DNA from: Alphaproteobacteria bacterium
GTDB lineage: Bacteria > Pseudomonadota > Alphaproteobacteria > UBA828
Reading direction: 5' to 3'
Length of the DNA: 16,488 nucleotides
Assembly (NCBI GenBank): GCA_022826345.1
Contig: JAJDVB010000064.1
Location: forward strand, 1-16,488
Positions 1 through 6,822 of this stretch are shown piece after piece. Every line of letters starts with the position of its first letter. The first letter of the stretch is position 1. Below the pieces are notes generated by a model that was not told the origin of the DNA, made no database searches, and was given only the letters and a program-made list of their open reading frames with translations. The position numbers and the translations under genes were made by a program.

Positions 1-108
1 GTGCGCGCCAACCTCATGCACAGAAAGCGCATCGACCGCCTCATCGGACCCCATATCCCGCCCCCCAAATGCGACAGACAAACCGCCATACAATGGGCCC
101 TGACCTAA
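1..108 (+). CDS. Possible 3' end of an unrecognised gene (partial)
   Basis: Frame 1 is open from the first base to a TAA at 106-108 and would encode a basic 35-residue tail beginning VRANLMHRKRIDRL. I do not recognise the family. A 35-codon opening at a window edge in GC-rich DNA can arise by chance, so this is only a candidate C-terminus. A dispersed repeat begins about 20 bp after the stop, and such repeats usually sit just downstream of genes, which is mild support. Confidence 0.25.
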   Translation: MRANLMHRKRIDRLIGPHIPPPKCDRQTAIQWALT

Positions 109-127
109 ACCGGACAGCAGTGGATCA

Positions 128-217
128 AGTCCGGGCATGACAATGTGTAAGAAAACCGCGGTTGGAGGGGTCGCTCACAGGCCCGACTTCTTGGGAATTA
201 AACTCAGAAACAGGGCA
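128..217. repeat. Dispersed repeat, partial copy (right module)
   Basis: The sequence from the stem half TCCGGGCATGAC to about 217 aligns almost without gaps to 12906-12993. Shared blocks include a GTGT-A-GA stretch, GGAGGG-TCGCTCAC and an AATTAA/AATTAAC stretch before GAAAC. The left hairpin module found in the two copies farther right is missing or decayed here. It belongs to the palindromic intergenic repeat family common in alphaproteobacteria. Short peptides read through these repeats are spurious. Confidence 0.6.
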
Positions 218-349
218 CTAGGGCGCATCCCCCCGCGCCCGCCAGTGACGGGCGATGTCGATGCCGAGGCAGAGCCACACCCGGTCGTGGGCGAGCACGT
301 GGTCGACGAAGCGCCGCAGCGCGGCGAAGCGGTCCTGGTGTTCTATCAT
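218..349 (-). pseudogene. Truncated duplicate of the 3' end of puuE
   Basis: On the minus strand this reads 37 residues from RFAALRR to the end DIARHWRARGDAP and a TAG stop at 218-220. Only three residues differ from the C-terminus of the intact allantoinase gene at 3142-4053. At DNA level, 221-334 matches 3145-3258 at 99 of 114 positions (about 87%), and the reading frame is preserved. Homology stops near 335-339. The few bases beyond, including an in-frame ATG at 349, are unrelated, and the IS481-like element starts at 351. It is therefore a broken relic. The divergence suggests an old duplication or a tail from a related strain's puuE. Together with the intact gene it brackets the KAP NTPase gene as a direct repeat. 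Confidence 0.8.
221..334. repeat. Direct repeat, left copy (puuE 3' end)
   Basis: This 114-bp stretch is repeated in the same orientation at 3145-3258 with 15 mismatches by hand count. The two copies flank 2.8 kb holding the IS and the lower-GC KAP NTPase gene, an arrangement expected when a cassette recombines into, or rebuilds, the 3' end of a host gene. Confidence 0.8.
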
Positions 350-350
350 G
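344..350. repeat. Target-site duplication, left (TATCATG)
   Basis: TATCATG abuts the left end of the IS and is repeated exactly at 1593-1599 next to the right end. This fixes the ends of the element at 351 and 1592. Confidence 0.9.
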
Positions 351-378
351 TGTTCTGAGACGGTAATCACCTGACAGT
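351..378 (+). repeat. IS terminal inverted repeat, left
   Basis: The 28-bp left end starts TGTTCTGAGA and ends CTGACAGT. It matches the reverse complement of 1565-1592 at 22 of 28 positions, with the inner half (GGTAATC..CTGACAGT) most conserved, as expected for the transposase-binding part. Confidence 0.88.
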
Positions 379-490
379 TGGGACCGCCGGCGCGCGACCG
401 TCAAGAGTCGTGCGCGCCGGCGGTGGCCAGGCCGCTTCCGGTAGGGTTATGGATTGTTTTGCTCAACATCCGACCTATCGGGAGAACGAC

Positions 491-1540
491 ATGACCACCA
501 AGGACAAGGTAGCACGACGTAAGCTGAGCCTGCTTGAGTTGGCGGCCGAGATGAACAACGTCTCGAAGGCCTGCCGGATCATGGGCTATTCGCGCCAGCA
601 GTTTTACGAGATCAGGAGGAACTACCAGAGCTATGGCGCGGACGGTCTGATCGACCGCCTGCCGGGGGCGCGGGGGCCGCATCCCAACCGGGTCTCGGCC
701 GAGGTCGAGACGGCGATCCTGGCCCATGCCCTGGACCACCCCACCCACGGCGCGCTTAGGGTTGCCCAGGAACTGTCGCTGAAGGGTGTGTAGGTCTCTT
801 CCGGCGGGGTGCGCGGGGTGTGGTCGCGCCACAAGCTCTTGACCAAGCAGGAGCGGCTGCTTCGGCTGGAGAAGACCACGGCCGCGCGCAAGATCGAGCT
901 CACGGACGACCAGATCCGGCTCCTGGAACGGTTCTCGCCCGAGTTCCGTGAGCGCCACATCGAGACCCGGTACACCGGCGACCTGGTGGCCGTCGACACC
1001 TTCTTCGTCGGCCACCTCAAGGGGGTGGGCAAGGTCTATCTGCAGAGCGCCGTCGACTGTCACTCGCGCTACGCCTGGGGCAGGCTCTATCCCAACAAGA
1101 TGCCGGTCACGGCCGTGCACCTGATGAACAACGACGTGCTGCCCAGCTTCGAGGCGCACGGGGCCCAGATCGCCACCGTGCTCTCCGACAACGGCCGCGA
1201 GTTCTGCGGCCGCTCCGATCGCCACCCCTACGAGCTGTTCTTACAGCTGGAAGAGATCGAGCACCGCACCACCAAGGTGCGCAGGCCGCAATCCAACGGC
1301 TTCGTCGAGCGCCTGCATCGCACCCTGCTGGACGAGCACTTCCGCGTCATGGGGAGGAAGAAGTTCTACGAAAGCATCGAGGCCATGCAGACCGACCTCG
1401 ACGCCTACCTCGTCCGCTACAATACCGAACGACCCCACCAGGGCCGCGGCATGAAGGGCAGGACGCCAGCCGACGTCTTCGTCCGCTGCCTGCCCAAACC
1501 CAGAACGCCAAAGGAGGACAACATGAAACAAGCCGCCTGA
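491..1540 (+). pseudogene. IS481-like transposase broken by an in-frame amber codon
   Basis: The start is ATG 491 with GGAG at 481-484. The frame runs to TGA at 1538-1540 except for a single TAG at 791-793. Ignoring that stop gives 349 residues, a normal IS481 length. The first ~100 residues hold the helix-turn-helix (MNNVSKACRIMGYSRQQFYEIRR), then the linker PGARGPHPNR. The stop falls in LSLKGV-stop-VSSGGVRGVWSRH, where a glutamine codon (CAG) would fit, so one C-to-T change explains it. After the stop come the DDE-domain acids: Asp in AVDTFF, Asp in LSDNGREF and Glu in NGFVERLHRTL, followed by YNTERPHQGRGMKGRTPADVF. Both parts share one frame, so this is a nonsense mutation rather than a programmed frameshift. 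The C-terminal part could restart at GTG 809, but it would lack the DNA-binding half. Confidence 0.88.
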
Positions 1541-1564
1541 CCCACCACCCCGCCGGGAGCGGCG

Positions 1565-1592
1565 ACTGTCAGCCGATTACCCTATCTGTACA
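1565..1592 (-). repeat. IS terminal inverted repeat, right
   Basis: The reverse complement begins TGTACAGATA and ends CTGACAGT, pairing with 351-378. It lies 24 bp after the transposase stop. Confidence 0.88.
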
Positions 1593-1599
1593 TATCATG
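1593..1599. repeat. Target-site duplication, right (TATCATG)
   Basis: This exact copy of 344-350 directly abuts the right inverted repeat of the IS. Confidence 0.9.
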
Positions 1600-1626
1600 C
1601 TAAGGCTTATGTTCTTACTAACTGAT

Positions 1627-3078
1627 CTAAGTAGGTAGAAGCTCTATTCGACGCAATGCCGCCAAAAACTGCATTTGTTCGGCGTAACTCAGCAGCGCCT
1701 CACATGCATTCTTTACCCCTCTCGCTCTTCTGACTTTCCTTTCTTCCTCCTCGTCCACTCTTTTCGTTTCTCCGCCTCTGTGCACTTGCGCGATGCGCTC
1801 ATACCCATGTGTAATAGTATCATCATAGGTCCGGTACAAACGTGATTTCTCCCATTCGTTTGACCGCCTACCAGCCTGACTCTCTAGCTCAAACCATGCA
1901 TGACAAACTGTCGCTTCCAGAAAATATCCTTCGTTGCTATATTCCATCTCGCTACACTTACCCTCTCCATATATTTGCTCGACAACGGCCATATCATCGA
2001 TAGCACCGGCCACAAATTCAGTATATGCATCTGGTTGTGATTCTCGGATCGCGAGCAAAACCGCTATTGCCGCCGTAGGTGCGGGCAAAGCACTATCTAG
2101 AGAGCCGGTAACCAGAGCTATCCGGTGTATAACGTGCGCCATTCGTCGAAAATCAAACTCTGAACAGGCCAGAAAACACGCGATAACATTGGGGACAATC
2201 CTAAATGACCCCGGGTCCTTCTGAAATATAGCGCTAATACCCTGATCATTCATCAGTTGAAGCACGAACTTATCTCGCTTAGGTGTAGGAAGTGAATAGT
2301 CCAAATCAAAGAACCGGCGAAGATACCCAGTTGCGTCAAATTCACTCCCGTATAGAGCCTTGACAGAGTGAGCAAGTTGCGATCGATTTACTGCTAACAC
2401 AAAAACAATCCGGTCAACGGAGAAGAGATGTTTCGCAACCTCAAGAAGCTCAACAGCGTATGATGGACGACAACGATCCAATTCGTCAATCATGATGAAC
2501 AGTGAACGACCATTGTATTGATTATCGGAGATTCTAAGGGTTTCTTTCCCGAGCGTTATCCTATAACTGTCAATGGCCTCTTGTCCCTTTCGATATTCCT
2601 CCAAGCGATCGCCTGCATAGGATGCAAGATGCGTCACAGCTTCAGTAGCCCATGCTCCAGAGCCGAAAGCAGCCGTTGCTGCGATTCCAGCCGCGAGCGG
2701 TGCAGTTCTAAATACCACTTTCTTGGCATCTGCTGCTAGACGTTTGACATTAACCCCACGCCCATCAGAAGCCAATTCTTGAAACTGCTTTTGCACTTTC
2801 GTTGAAAGGGCAACAAACGGATCACCGGAATAATCCGTTTCCCAAGCGTTGAACTCCGCAACAAAGAAACCTTCATTGCGGAGATGGGATGCCCACATCT
2901 TGAGGAATGTAGTCTTGCCGCCTCCCCATTCTGAATCCAGCGCCAGTACGCAGGGTCCTTCCACAGCACCCAAAAGGTCGGTGAGGTCTTCGATGTAGGG
3001 TTTGCGATCGAGAAGATCATTCCGAAACGGATCTTTCTCAGGCACTTCAACTTCGGCCGGTCGCACACGGATCGTCAT
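1627..3078 (-). CDS. KAP-family P-loop NTPase
   Basis: A 483-residue protein. Walker A is at about residues 47-57 (LDSEWGGGKTT, followed by FLKMWA). Walker B is at about 194-203 (FIMIDELDRC, followed by RPSYAVELLEVAKHLF), the hallmark of KAP NTPases (Kidins220/ARMS and PifA). Between them lies a hydrophobic stretch (about 126-153, APLAAGIAATAAFGSGAWATEA) where many KAP proteins have membrane segments, so membrane association is plausible. The start ATG 3078 has a GAGAG about 9 bases upstream. Base composition is markedly more AT-rich than in its neighbours, a sign of transfer. It lies 63 bp downstream of puuE on the same strand, bracketed by puuE 3'-end repeats. PifA-type members exclude phage and other bacterial KAP genes sit in defence islands. 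A defence role here is inference, with no partner gene visible. Confidence 0.85.
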   Translation of the reverse strand: MTIRVRPAEVEVPEKDPFRNDLLDRKPYIEDLTDLLGAVEGPCVLALDSEWGGGKTTFLKMWASHLRNEGFFVAEFNAWETDYSGDPFVALSTKVQKQFQELASDGRGVNVKRLAADAKKVVFRTAPLAAGIAATAAFGSGAWATEAVTHLASYAGDRLEEYRKGQEAIDSYRITLGKETLRISDNQYNGRSLFIMIDELDRCRPSYAVELLEVAKHLFSVDRIVFVLAVNRSQLAHSVKALYGSEFDATGYLRRFFDLDYSLPTPKRDKFVLQLMNDQGISAIFQKDPGSFRIVPNVIACFLACSEFDFRRMAHVIHRIALVTGSLDSALPAPTAAIAVLLAIRESQPDAYTEFVAGAIDDMAVVEQIYGEGKCSEMEYSNEGYFLEATVCHAWFELESQAGRRSNEWEKSRLYRTYDDTITHGYERIAQVHRGGETKRVDEEEERKVRRARGVKNACEALLSYAEQMQFLAALRRIELLPT

Positions 3079-3141
3079 GTTGAGAACTCTCTCGTTCGTG
3101 CAGAAGGGAAGAAGGGGAAGCAGTTAGCTATGCATCTGAGG

Positions 3142-4053
3142 CTATGGCCCGTCCCCCCTCGCGTGCCAGTGGCGGGCGATGTCGATGCCGCGGCAGAGCC
3201 ACACGCGATCGTGGGCGAGCACATGGTCGACGAAACGCCTGAGCGCGGCGAAGCGGCCGGGCCGGCCGACCAGCCGGCTGTGCAGGCCGATGCTCATCAT
3301 GCCGGGCTGCTCCGCGCCCTCCTCGTAGAGCACGTCGAAGGCGTCCCGCAGGTAGGCGAAGAAGGGCTCGCCCCAGTCGAAGCCCGGCGCAGTCGCGAAG
3401 CGGTGGTCGTTGTGGTCCGCCGTGTAGGGGATCATCAGCAGGGGTCGGCCGGCCTCATCCACCCAGTAGGGCAGCTCGTCGGCGTAGGAATCCTGGCTGT
3501 AGAGGAAGCCGCCCTCCTCCGCCACCAGGCGCACCGTGTTCGGGCTGCGGCGGCCGAGGAAGTAGCCGAGCGGGCGCGTGCCGGTAAGCTCCCGCTGGAT
3601 CGCGATGACCTTCTCGATGTGCGCGCGTTCCTCGGCCTCGGGCACGGCGTGATAGTCGATCCAGCGATAGCCGTGGCTCGCGATCTCCCAGTCCGCCTCC
3701 ACCATCGCGGCGACCGCCTCGGGGTTGCGGGCGAGCGCCATGGCGACGCCGAAAATCGTGACCGGCACGCCTCGCTCGGTGAACAGGCGATGGAGGCGCC
3801 AGAAGCCGACGCGGCTGCCGAACTCGTACATGGATTCGATGGGGAGCGCGCGCTCGCCGATGCGGGGCTCGACGAAGCCGAACTCGGTCAGCAGCGTCTC
3901 CGAGCCGGCATCGCCGTGGAGGATGCTGTTCTCCGCACCCTCCTCGTAGTTGATGACGAACTGAACGGCGATGCGCGCGTCGCCCGGCCAGCGCGGATGC
4001 GGGCGGTTCCGCCCGTAGCCCACCATGTCGCGGGGATAAGGAGTGTCGGTCAT
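3142..4053 (-). CDS. puuE: Allantoinase PuuE (polysaccharide-deacetylase fold)
   Basis: A 303-residue protein of the polysaccharide-deacetylase superfamily, closely resembling bacterial PuuE. That enzyme hydrolyses allantoin to allantoate in purine/ureide breakdown and, unlike classical amidohydrolase allantoinases, has been described as metal-independent. Landmarks are the N-terminal YPRDMVGYG, PHPRWPGDARIAVQFVINYEEGAEN (about 19-42), SHGYRWIDYH (126-135), TRPLGYFLGRRSPNT (159-173), YTADHNDHRF (210-219) and the C-terminal DIARHW. Length and ends match the family. The start ATG 4053 is preceded by GCGAGG. It begins 13 bp after the NmrA-like gene, so the two are likely cotranscribed. Its last ~114 bp are duplicated at 221-334. 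No other ureide genes are visible except hyuB much farther right. Confidence 0.88.
   Translation of the reverse strand: MTDTPYPRDMVGYGRNRPHPRWPGDARIAVQFVINYEEGAENSILHGDAGSETLLTEFGFVEPRIGERALPIESMYEFGSRVGFWRLHRLFTERGVPVTIFGVAMALARNPEAVAAMVEADWEIASHGYRWIDYHAVPEAEERAHIEKVIAIQRELTGTRPLGYFLGRRSPNTVRLVAEEGGFLYSQDSYADELPYWVDEAGRPLLMIPYTADHNDHRFATAPGFDWGEPFFAYLRDAFDVLYEEGAEQPGMMSIGLHSRLVGRPGRFAALRRFVDHVLAHDRVWLCRGIDIARHWHARGDGP
3145..3258. repeat. Direct repeat, right copy (within intact puuE)
   Basis: This is the 3'-terminal coding part of the intact puuE and the partner of 221-334. Identity falls away abruptly beyond 3258, inside the codons for VGRPG. Confidence 0.8.
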
Positions 4054-4066
4054 CGGCCTCGCCGCC

Positions 4067-4921
4067 CTATTGGAAGAGCGCCGCGTTCTCCCGCGCGAAG
4101 GTGCGGAAATCCCGGGGCGTGCGCCCGGTCACGCGCTCCACCACGTCGGTCACCGGCGCCCCGAAGCCCTCGCGGAACAGGCCGTCGATCTCGACCAGTG
4201 CATGCGCCGCCTTCTGCCCGATGCCGGCCTCGACCAGGGCGGCCCGCGCGTCCTCGTCGCTGACCGAGACGTAGCGCACCTCCCGGCCCAGCTCTTGCGT
4301 GAGGATCGCCGCGCACTCGGCGTAGGAGATCGCCGCCGGCCCGGTGATCTCGTAGGTCTCGCCCTCGTGCCCGTCCTCGACCAGGGCCGCGACCGTCACC
4401 GCGGCCACGTCCTCAATCTCCACCAGCGAGATCCGGGCGTCGCCCACCGGGGCGTAGAACTCCCCCCGCTCCCTGATGAGCGGCGCAAAGCGCCTGAAAT
4501 TCTGCATGAAGGCGTTGGGCCAGAGGTGGGTGCGAGGGATGCCGGACTCGTCGATGCGCTGTTCGATCTCCCCGTGCCAGCGGCGGATGGTGGTCGGCGC
4601 GTCGGGCGCGGCCTTGATCGCCGACATCTTGACGATGCGGCGCACGCCCGCGCGCTCGGCGGCGTCCACCGCGTTGAGCTCAAGCTCGACCATCGATTCG
4701 GAGAAGGCGCAAAGCAGCGAGAGGGTCTCGATCCCCGCGAACGCGGCATCGAGGCTTTCGGGCCGGGCAAAGTCGCCCTCGACGTAGTCGAGGTCGTCGC
4801 CGAACTGCCGCCTGGCGCGCGCCAGGTCGCGGCTCATGATGCGGAAGGGCCGGCCGGTCGCGCGCAGCTGCGCGACGGTCGGGGTGCCGGTGGTTCCGGT
4901 CGCTCCGGTTACGAGGATCAT
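4067..4921 (-). CDS. NmrA-like NAD(P)-binding oxidoreductase/regulator
   Basis: The protein begins MILVTGATGTTGTP, a glycine-rich GxxGxxG dinucleotide-binding loop at about residues 5-13 of an atypical short-chain dehydrogenase fold. It continues with RPFRIMSRDLARAR, YVEGDFARPESLDAAF and ALFSES/LCAFSES-type strands, then RRIVKMSAIKA and HGEIEQRIDESGIPRTHLWPNAFMQNF. This matches the NmrA/HSCARG group (redox-sensing or NAD(P)H-dependent reductases). The usual catalytic Tyr-x-x-x-Lys is not obvious. ATG 4921 gives the family-typical start. A GTG at 4930, three codons upstream, would also read in frame. It lies 13 bp upstream of puuE and probably heads a two-gene unit. The substrate cannot be told from sequence. 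Confidence 0.82.
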   Translation of the reverse strand: MILVTGATGTTGTPTVAQLRATGRPFRIMSRDLARARRQFGDDLDYVEGDFARPESLDAAFAGIETLSLLCAFSESMVELELNAVDAAERAGVRRIVKMSAIKAAPDAPTTIRRWHGEIEQRIDESGIPRTHLWPNAFMQNFRRFAPLIRERGEFYAPVGDARISLVEIEDVAAVTVAALVEDGHEGETYEITGPAAISYAECAAILTQELGREVRYVSVSDEDARAALVEAGIGQKAAHALVEIDGLFREGFGAPVTDVVERVTGRTPRDFRTFARENAALFQ

Positions 4922-5005
4922 GGCAGGCACCCGTTGGGATCAGCCCCGCCCGGATGCTAGACGATGCCTGCTTCCCCCTCCAGCGTCGCGGCGCCGCGCT
5001 AACTC

Positions 5006-6676
5006 CTAGTGACCGTGACCGGCGTGGCCGCCCAGGCTCACCGTGTATTGCAGGACGACCTGATCGTCCTCCGCGCCGGGCGACAGCGATTCCCGGTTGT
5101 ACTGCAGGCGCAGCTGTCCGAACCGGTCGCTGGTCCAGTCGCCCATGATGGCGAGCGCGCTCGGGTCGTGGTCGACGTGCGCCGCGCTCGACGGGCTGAG
5201 GCGCGCGTAGCGGGCGCCGATCCGCCACTCGGGCGCGAACTTGTAGACCGCCTGCGCGTACCAGCCGGCGCTCCTGCCGTCGGTCGCCAGCTCGTGCTCC
5301 TCCATCTCATCGTCCGCCAGCGTGTAGACGCCGTCGTCGGTCTGCCAGAGGTACTCGCCCTGGAAGATCAGCTCACTCTGCCGCGCATTGCCCGTCGGCG
5401 CCCAGGCGAAGCGGAAATCGGTTCCGAACAGCGCGCGGTCGCCGCTGAACACGCCGTCAGAGAAGAACGAGGACGGGATCATCTTATCGTCGTGGCCGTG
5501 CTCGTCTTCGTCGGCATGGTCGTCGTCGTGGTCGTCCATGTGGTCGTCGTCGTGGTCGTCCATATGGTCGTCGTCGTGGTCGTCCATGTGGTCGTCGTCG
5601 TGGTCGTCCATGTGGTCGTCGTCGTGGTCGTCCATATGGTCGTCGTCGTGGTCGTCCATATGGTCGTCGTCGTGGTCGTCCATATGGTCGTCGTCGTGGT
5701 CGTCCTCGTGCCCGTGCGCGTGGCCGCCGGCACCGCCCACGATCTCTCCGCTCAGGACGGACGCGCCGATTCGCCATGACGAGTCGCGACCCATGTCGCC
5801 CCCGATCCGCGCGTAGGCCGAGAGCGCCCGGCGACCGTTGTCGGACCCGCCGAACGGTTGATCGTCGCCGCGGAAGAAGCCGCCGCCGATCTCCGTGCGG
5901 ACATCGCCGGGCAACGCCAGCGAAAGCTGGATGCCGTCGTCGTTGAAGCCGTTGTCGAGAAAGGCCCGGTAAGGCAAGGGCCGGTCGGCGAAGTCGTCCT
6001 CGTGCGCATGACGTTCGTTGAGGTAGCCGAACGACCACAATTTCCGGCCCGCCGTTATGGTGAAGTTCTCGGACAGTCCCAAGCCCGGCAGGGTCTGGAT
6101 ATAGGCCTCCTCAAGCTCAAGCTCCGCCGGCTCGCCGGGGTGCGCGCCGATGCCGAGCACCAGACTCGCGCGAGCCGCAGCGCCGACATCGCTCGACACG
6201 CTCAGCTCGCTATGGCCGACCGAGAAGCCCTCCGGCGCGCGCTCGCTCTCGTGGCCGAGTCGGAACCCTGAAATCTCCGAGTCTTCGGCCGAATACGACG
6301 TGAACATGCCCCTGAGCACCGCACCGACCTGAGGGGTGAGCATTGCCCCGTGGTCGTCGTGCTCTGCCATTCCCTCGTCGTGACCGTGGTCGTCGTCGTC
6401 CATGTCCTCGCCGTGGCCGTGGTCGTCGTGGCCGTGATCGTCATGGTCGGCCATCTCGCCGGCGGAACCGGACTGCAGCGCCCTGACCTGCTCTTCCAGC
6501 GCCCTGATGCGCGCCTCGTACTGCTCCCGCAGCGTCGCGATCTCGACGGCAAGAATGGCGGCCATCGGCGTATCGTCGTCCGACTGGGCTTGTGCCGGAG
6601 GCGGTGCCAGGGAGACCGCCATCGCCGCGGCTGCAGCCGTCATGGCGGTCGTGGCAAGGAGCATCTTGTAGCGCAT
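5006..6676 (-). CDS. Putative zinc-responsive outer-membrane beta-barrel protein with His/Asp-rich repeats
   Basis: A 556-residue protein. Residues 1-31 look like a signal peptide cleaved after AQA (PPPAQAQS). Residues 43-69 (VEIATLREQYEARIRALEEQVRAL) form a coiled coil, as at the periplasmic N-terminus of many porins. Residues about 76-110 are rich in HDDHGH motifs. The remainder has alternating beta-strand patterns with aromatic girdles (GRKLWSFGYLNERHAHEDDF, FRFAWAPTGNARQSELIFQGEYLW, GWYAQAVYKFAPEWRIGARYARL, LRLQYNRE). It ends in LQYTVSLGG plus a His tail. Residues 323-387 are eight tandem copies of DDHDDDHM-like octapeptides, probably an extracellular loop binding Zn2+ or similar. ATG 6676 has GGAG 7 bases upstream, and the promoter carries a Zur-like box. 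A role in zinc capture or passage is inferred. I do not recognise a named family. Confidence 0.8.
   Translation of the reverse strand: MRYKMLLATTAMTAAAAAMAVSLAPPPAQAQSDDDTPMAAILAVEIATLREQYEARIRALEEQVRALQSGSAGEMADHDDHGHDDHGHGEDMDDDDHGHDEGMAEHDDHGAMLTPQVGAVLRGMFTSYSAEDSEISGFRLGHESERAPEGFSVGHSELSVSSDVGAAARASLVLGIGAHPGEPAELELEEAYIQTLPGLGLSENFTITAGRKLWSFGYLNERHAHEDDFADRPLPYRAFLDNGFNDDGIQLSLALPGDVRTEIGGGFFRGDDQPFGGSDNGRRALSAYARIGGDMGRDSSWRIGASVLSGEIVGGAGGHAHGHEDDHDDDHMDDHDDDHMDDHDDDHMDDHDDDHMDDHDDDHMDDHDDDHMDDHDDDHMDDHDDDHADEDEHGHDDKMIPSSFFSDGVFSGDRALFGTDFRFAWAPTGNARQSELIFQGEYLWQTDDGVYTLADDEMEEHELATDGRSAGWYAQAVYKFAPEWRIGARYARLSPSSAAHVDHDPSALAIMGDWTSDRFGQLRLQYNRESLSPGAEDDQVVLQYTVSLGGHAGHGH
5517..5708. 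repeat. Eight tandem 24-bp repeats inside the outer-membrane protein gene
   Basis: Eight 24-bp units, each encoding DDHDDDH plus Met on the minus strand (the unit nearest the protein's C-terminus has Ala instead of Met). The units differ almost only at a synonymous ATG-flanking base (CATGTGG versus CATATGG on the plus strand), so they are nearly identical at DNA level. This implies recent expansion and likely length variation between strains. Confidence 0.92.
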
Positions 6677-6728
6677 GTCACCACTCCATCGCTGGTGGTT
6701 AAGGTCGCTCGAAGGAAGGGCAAAAGAT

Positions 6729-6745
6729 ATGAAATATTATAACAC
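6729..6745 (-). promoter_or_regulatory. Zur-like operator overlapping the -10 box
   Basis: The minus strand reads GTGTTATAATATTTCAT, matching 14 of 17 positions of the ATGTTATA-N-TATAACAT palindrome used by proteobacterial Zur repressors. It covers the -10 box of the His-rich outer-membrane protein gene, the right place for repression when zinc is plentiful. A further GTTATTC half-site lies just upstream (about 6750-6757). Recognition is by eye from the known consensus. Confidence 0.6.
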
Positions 6746-6763
6746 TACAGAATAACGTTGCAA
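6736..6763 (-). promoter_or_regulatory. Sigma-70-type promoter of the His-rich outer-membrane protein gene
   Basis: The minus strand has TTGCAA (6758-6763), a 16-bp spacer and a perfect TATAAT (6736-6741), about 60 bp before the ATG at 6676. It is a strikingly AT-rich patch in GC-rich surroundings. Confidence 0.6.
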
Positions 6764-6822
6764 GAGTGGCGGTCGACGCACGAGCCGGTCGGCCCCGGCG
6801 TCAGTGTCTCGCGTTGTTTTGC

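Larger units (their letters stand above)
351..1592 (+). mobile_element. IS481-family-like insertion sequence, 1242 bp
   Basis: The element has 28-bp terminal inverted repeats (351-378 and 1565-1592) matching at 22 of 28 positions. Both begin with TGT and share the inner blocks GGTAATC and CTGACAGT. It is flanked by a perfect 7-bp duplication, TATCATG. Its single gene encodes an HTH plus DDE-integrase transposase of the IS481 type. TGT-starting ends, one transposase frame and a length near 1.2 kb fit that family. The intact duplication shows that the ends have not rearranged since insertion. The transposase carries an in-frame stop, so the copy is probably non-autonomous. It landed between the puuE relic and the KAP gene. 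Confidence 0.9.

Noticed and set aside
137..358. Plus-strand frame over the puuE relic
   Set aside because: It reads the repeat and then the antisense of the puuE tail. The minus strand explains the DNA.
791..811. Programmed frameshift between two transposase frames (IS3-like)
   Set aside because: The two parts are in the same frame, separated by one TAG, and no slippery run is present.
3130..4263. Long plus-strand open frame of 377 codons opposite puuE
   Set aside because: Arg/Ala/Val-rich antisense artefact of GC-rich coding DNA. The minus strand is clearly puuE and the NmrA-like gene.
5517..5708. CRISPR-like regular repeats
   Set aside because: Units are contiguous 24-mers with no spacers and remain in frame as coding sequence.
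5479..5816. Low-complexity frames (TTTTTIWTT, WSSSWSS, VVVVVVHV repeats)
   Set aside because: These are other-frame readings of the 24-bp tandem repeat inside the outer-membrane protein gene.
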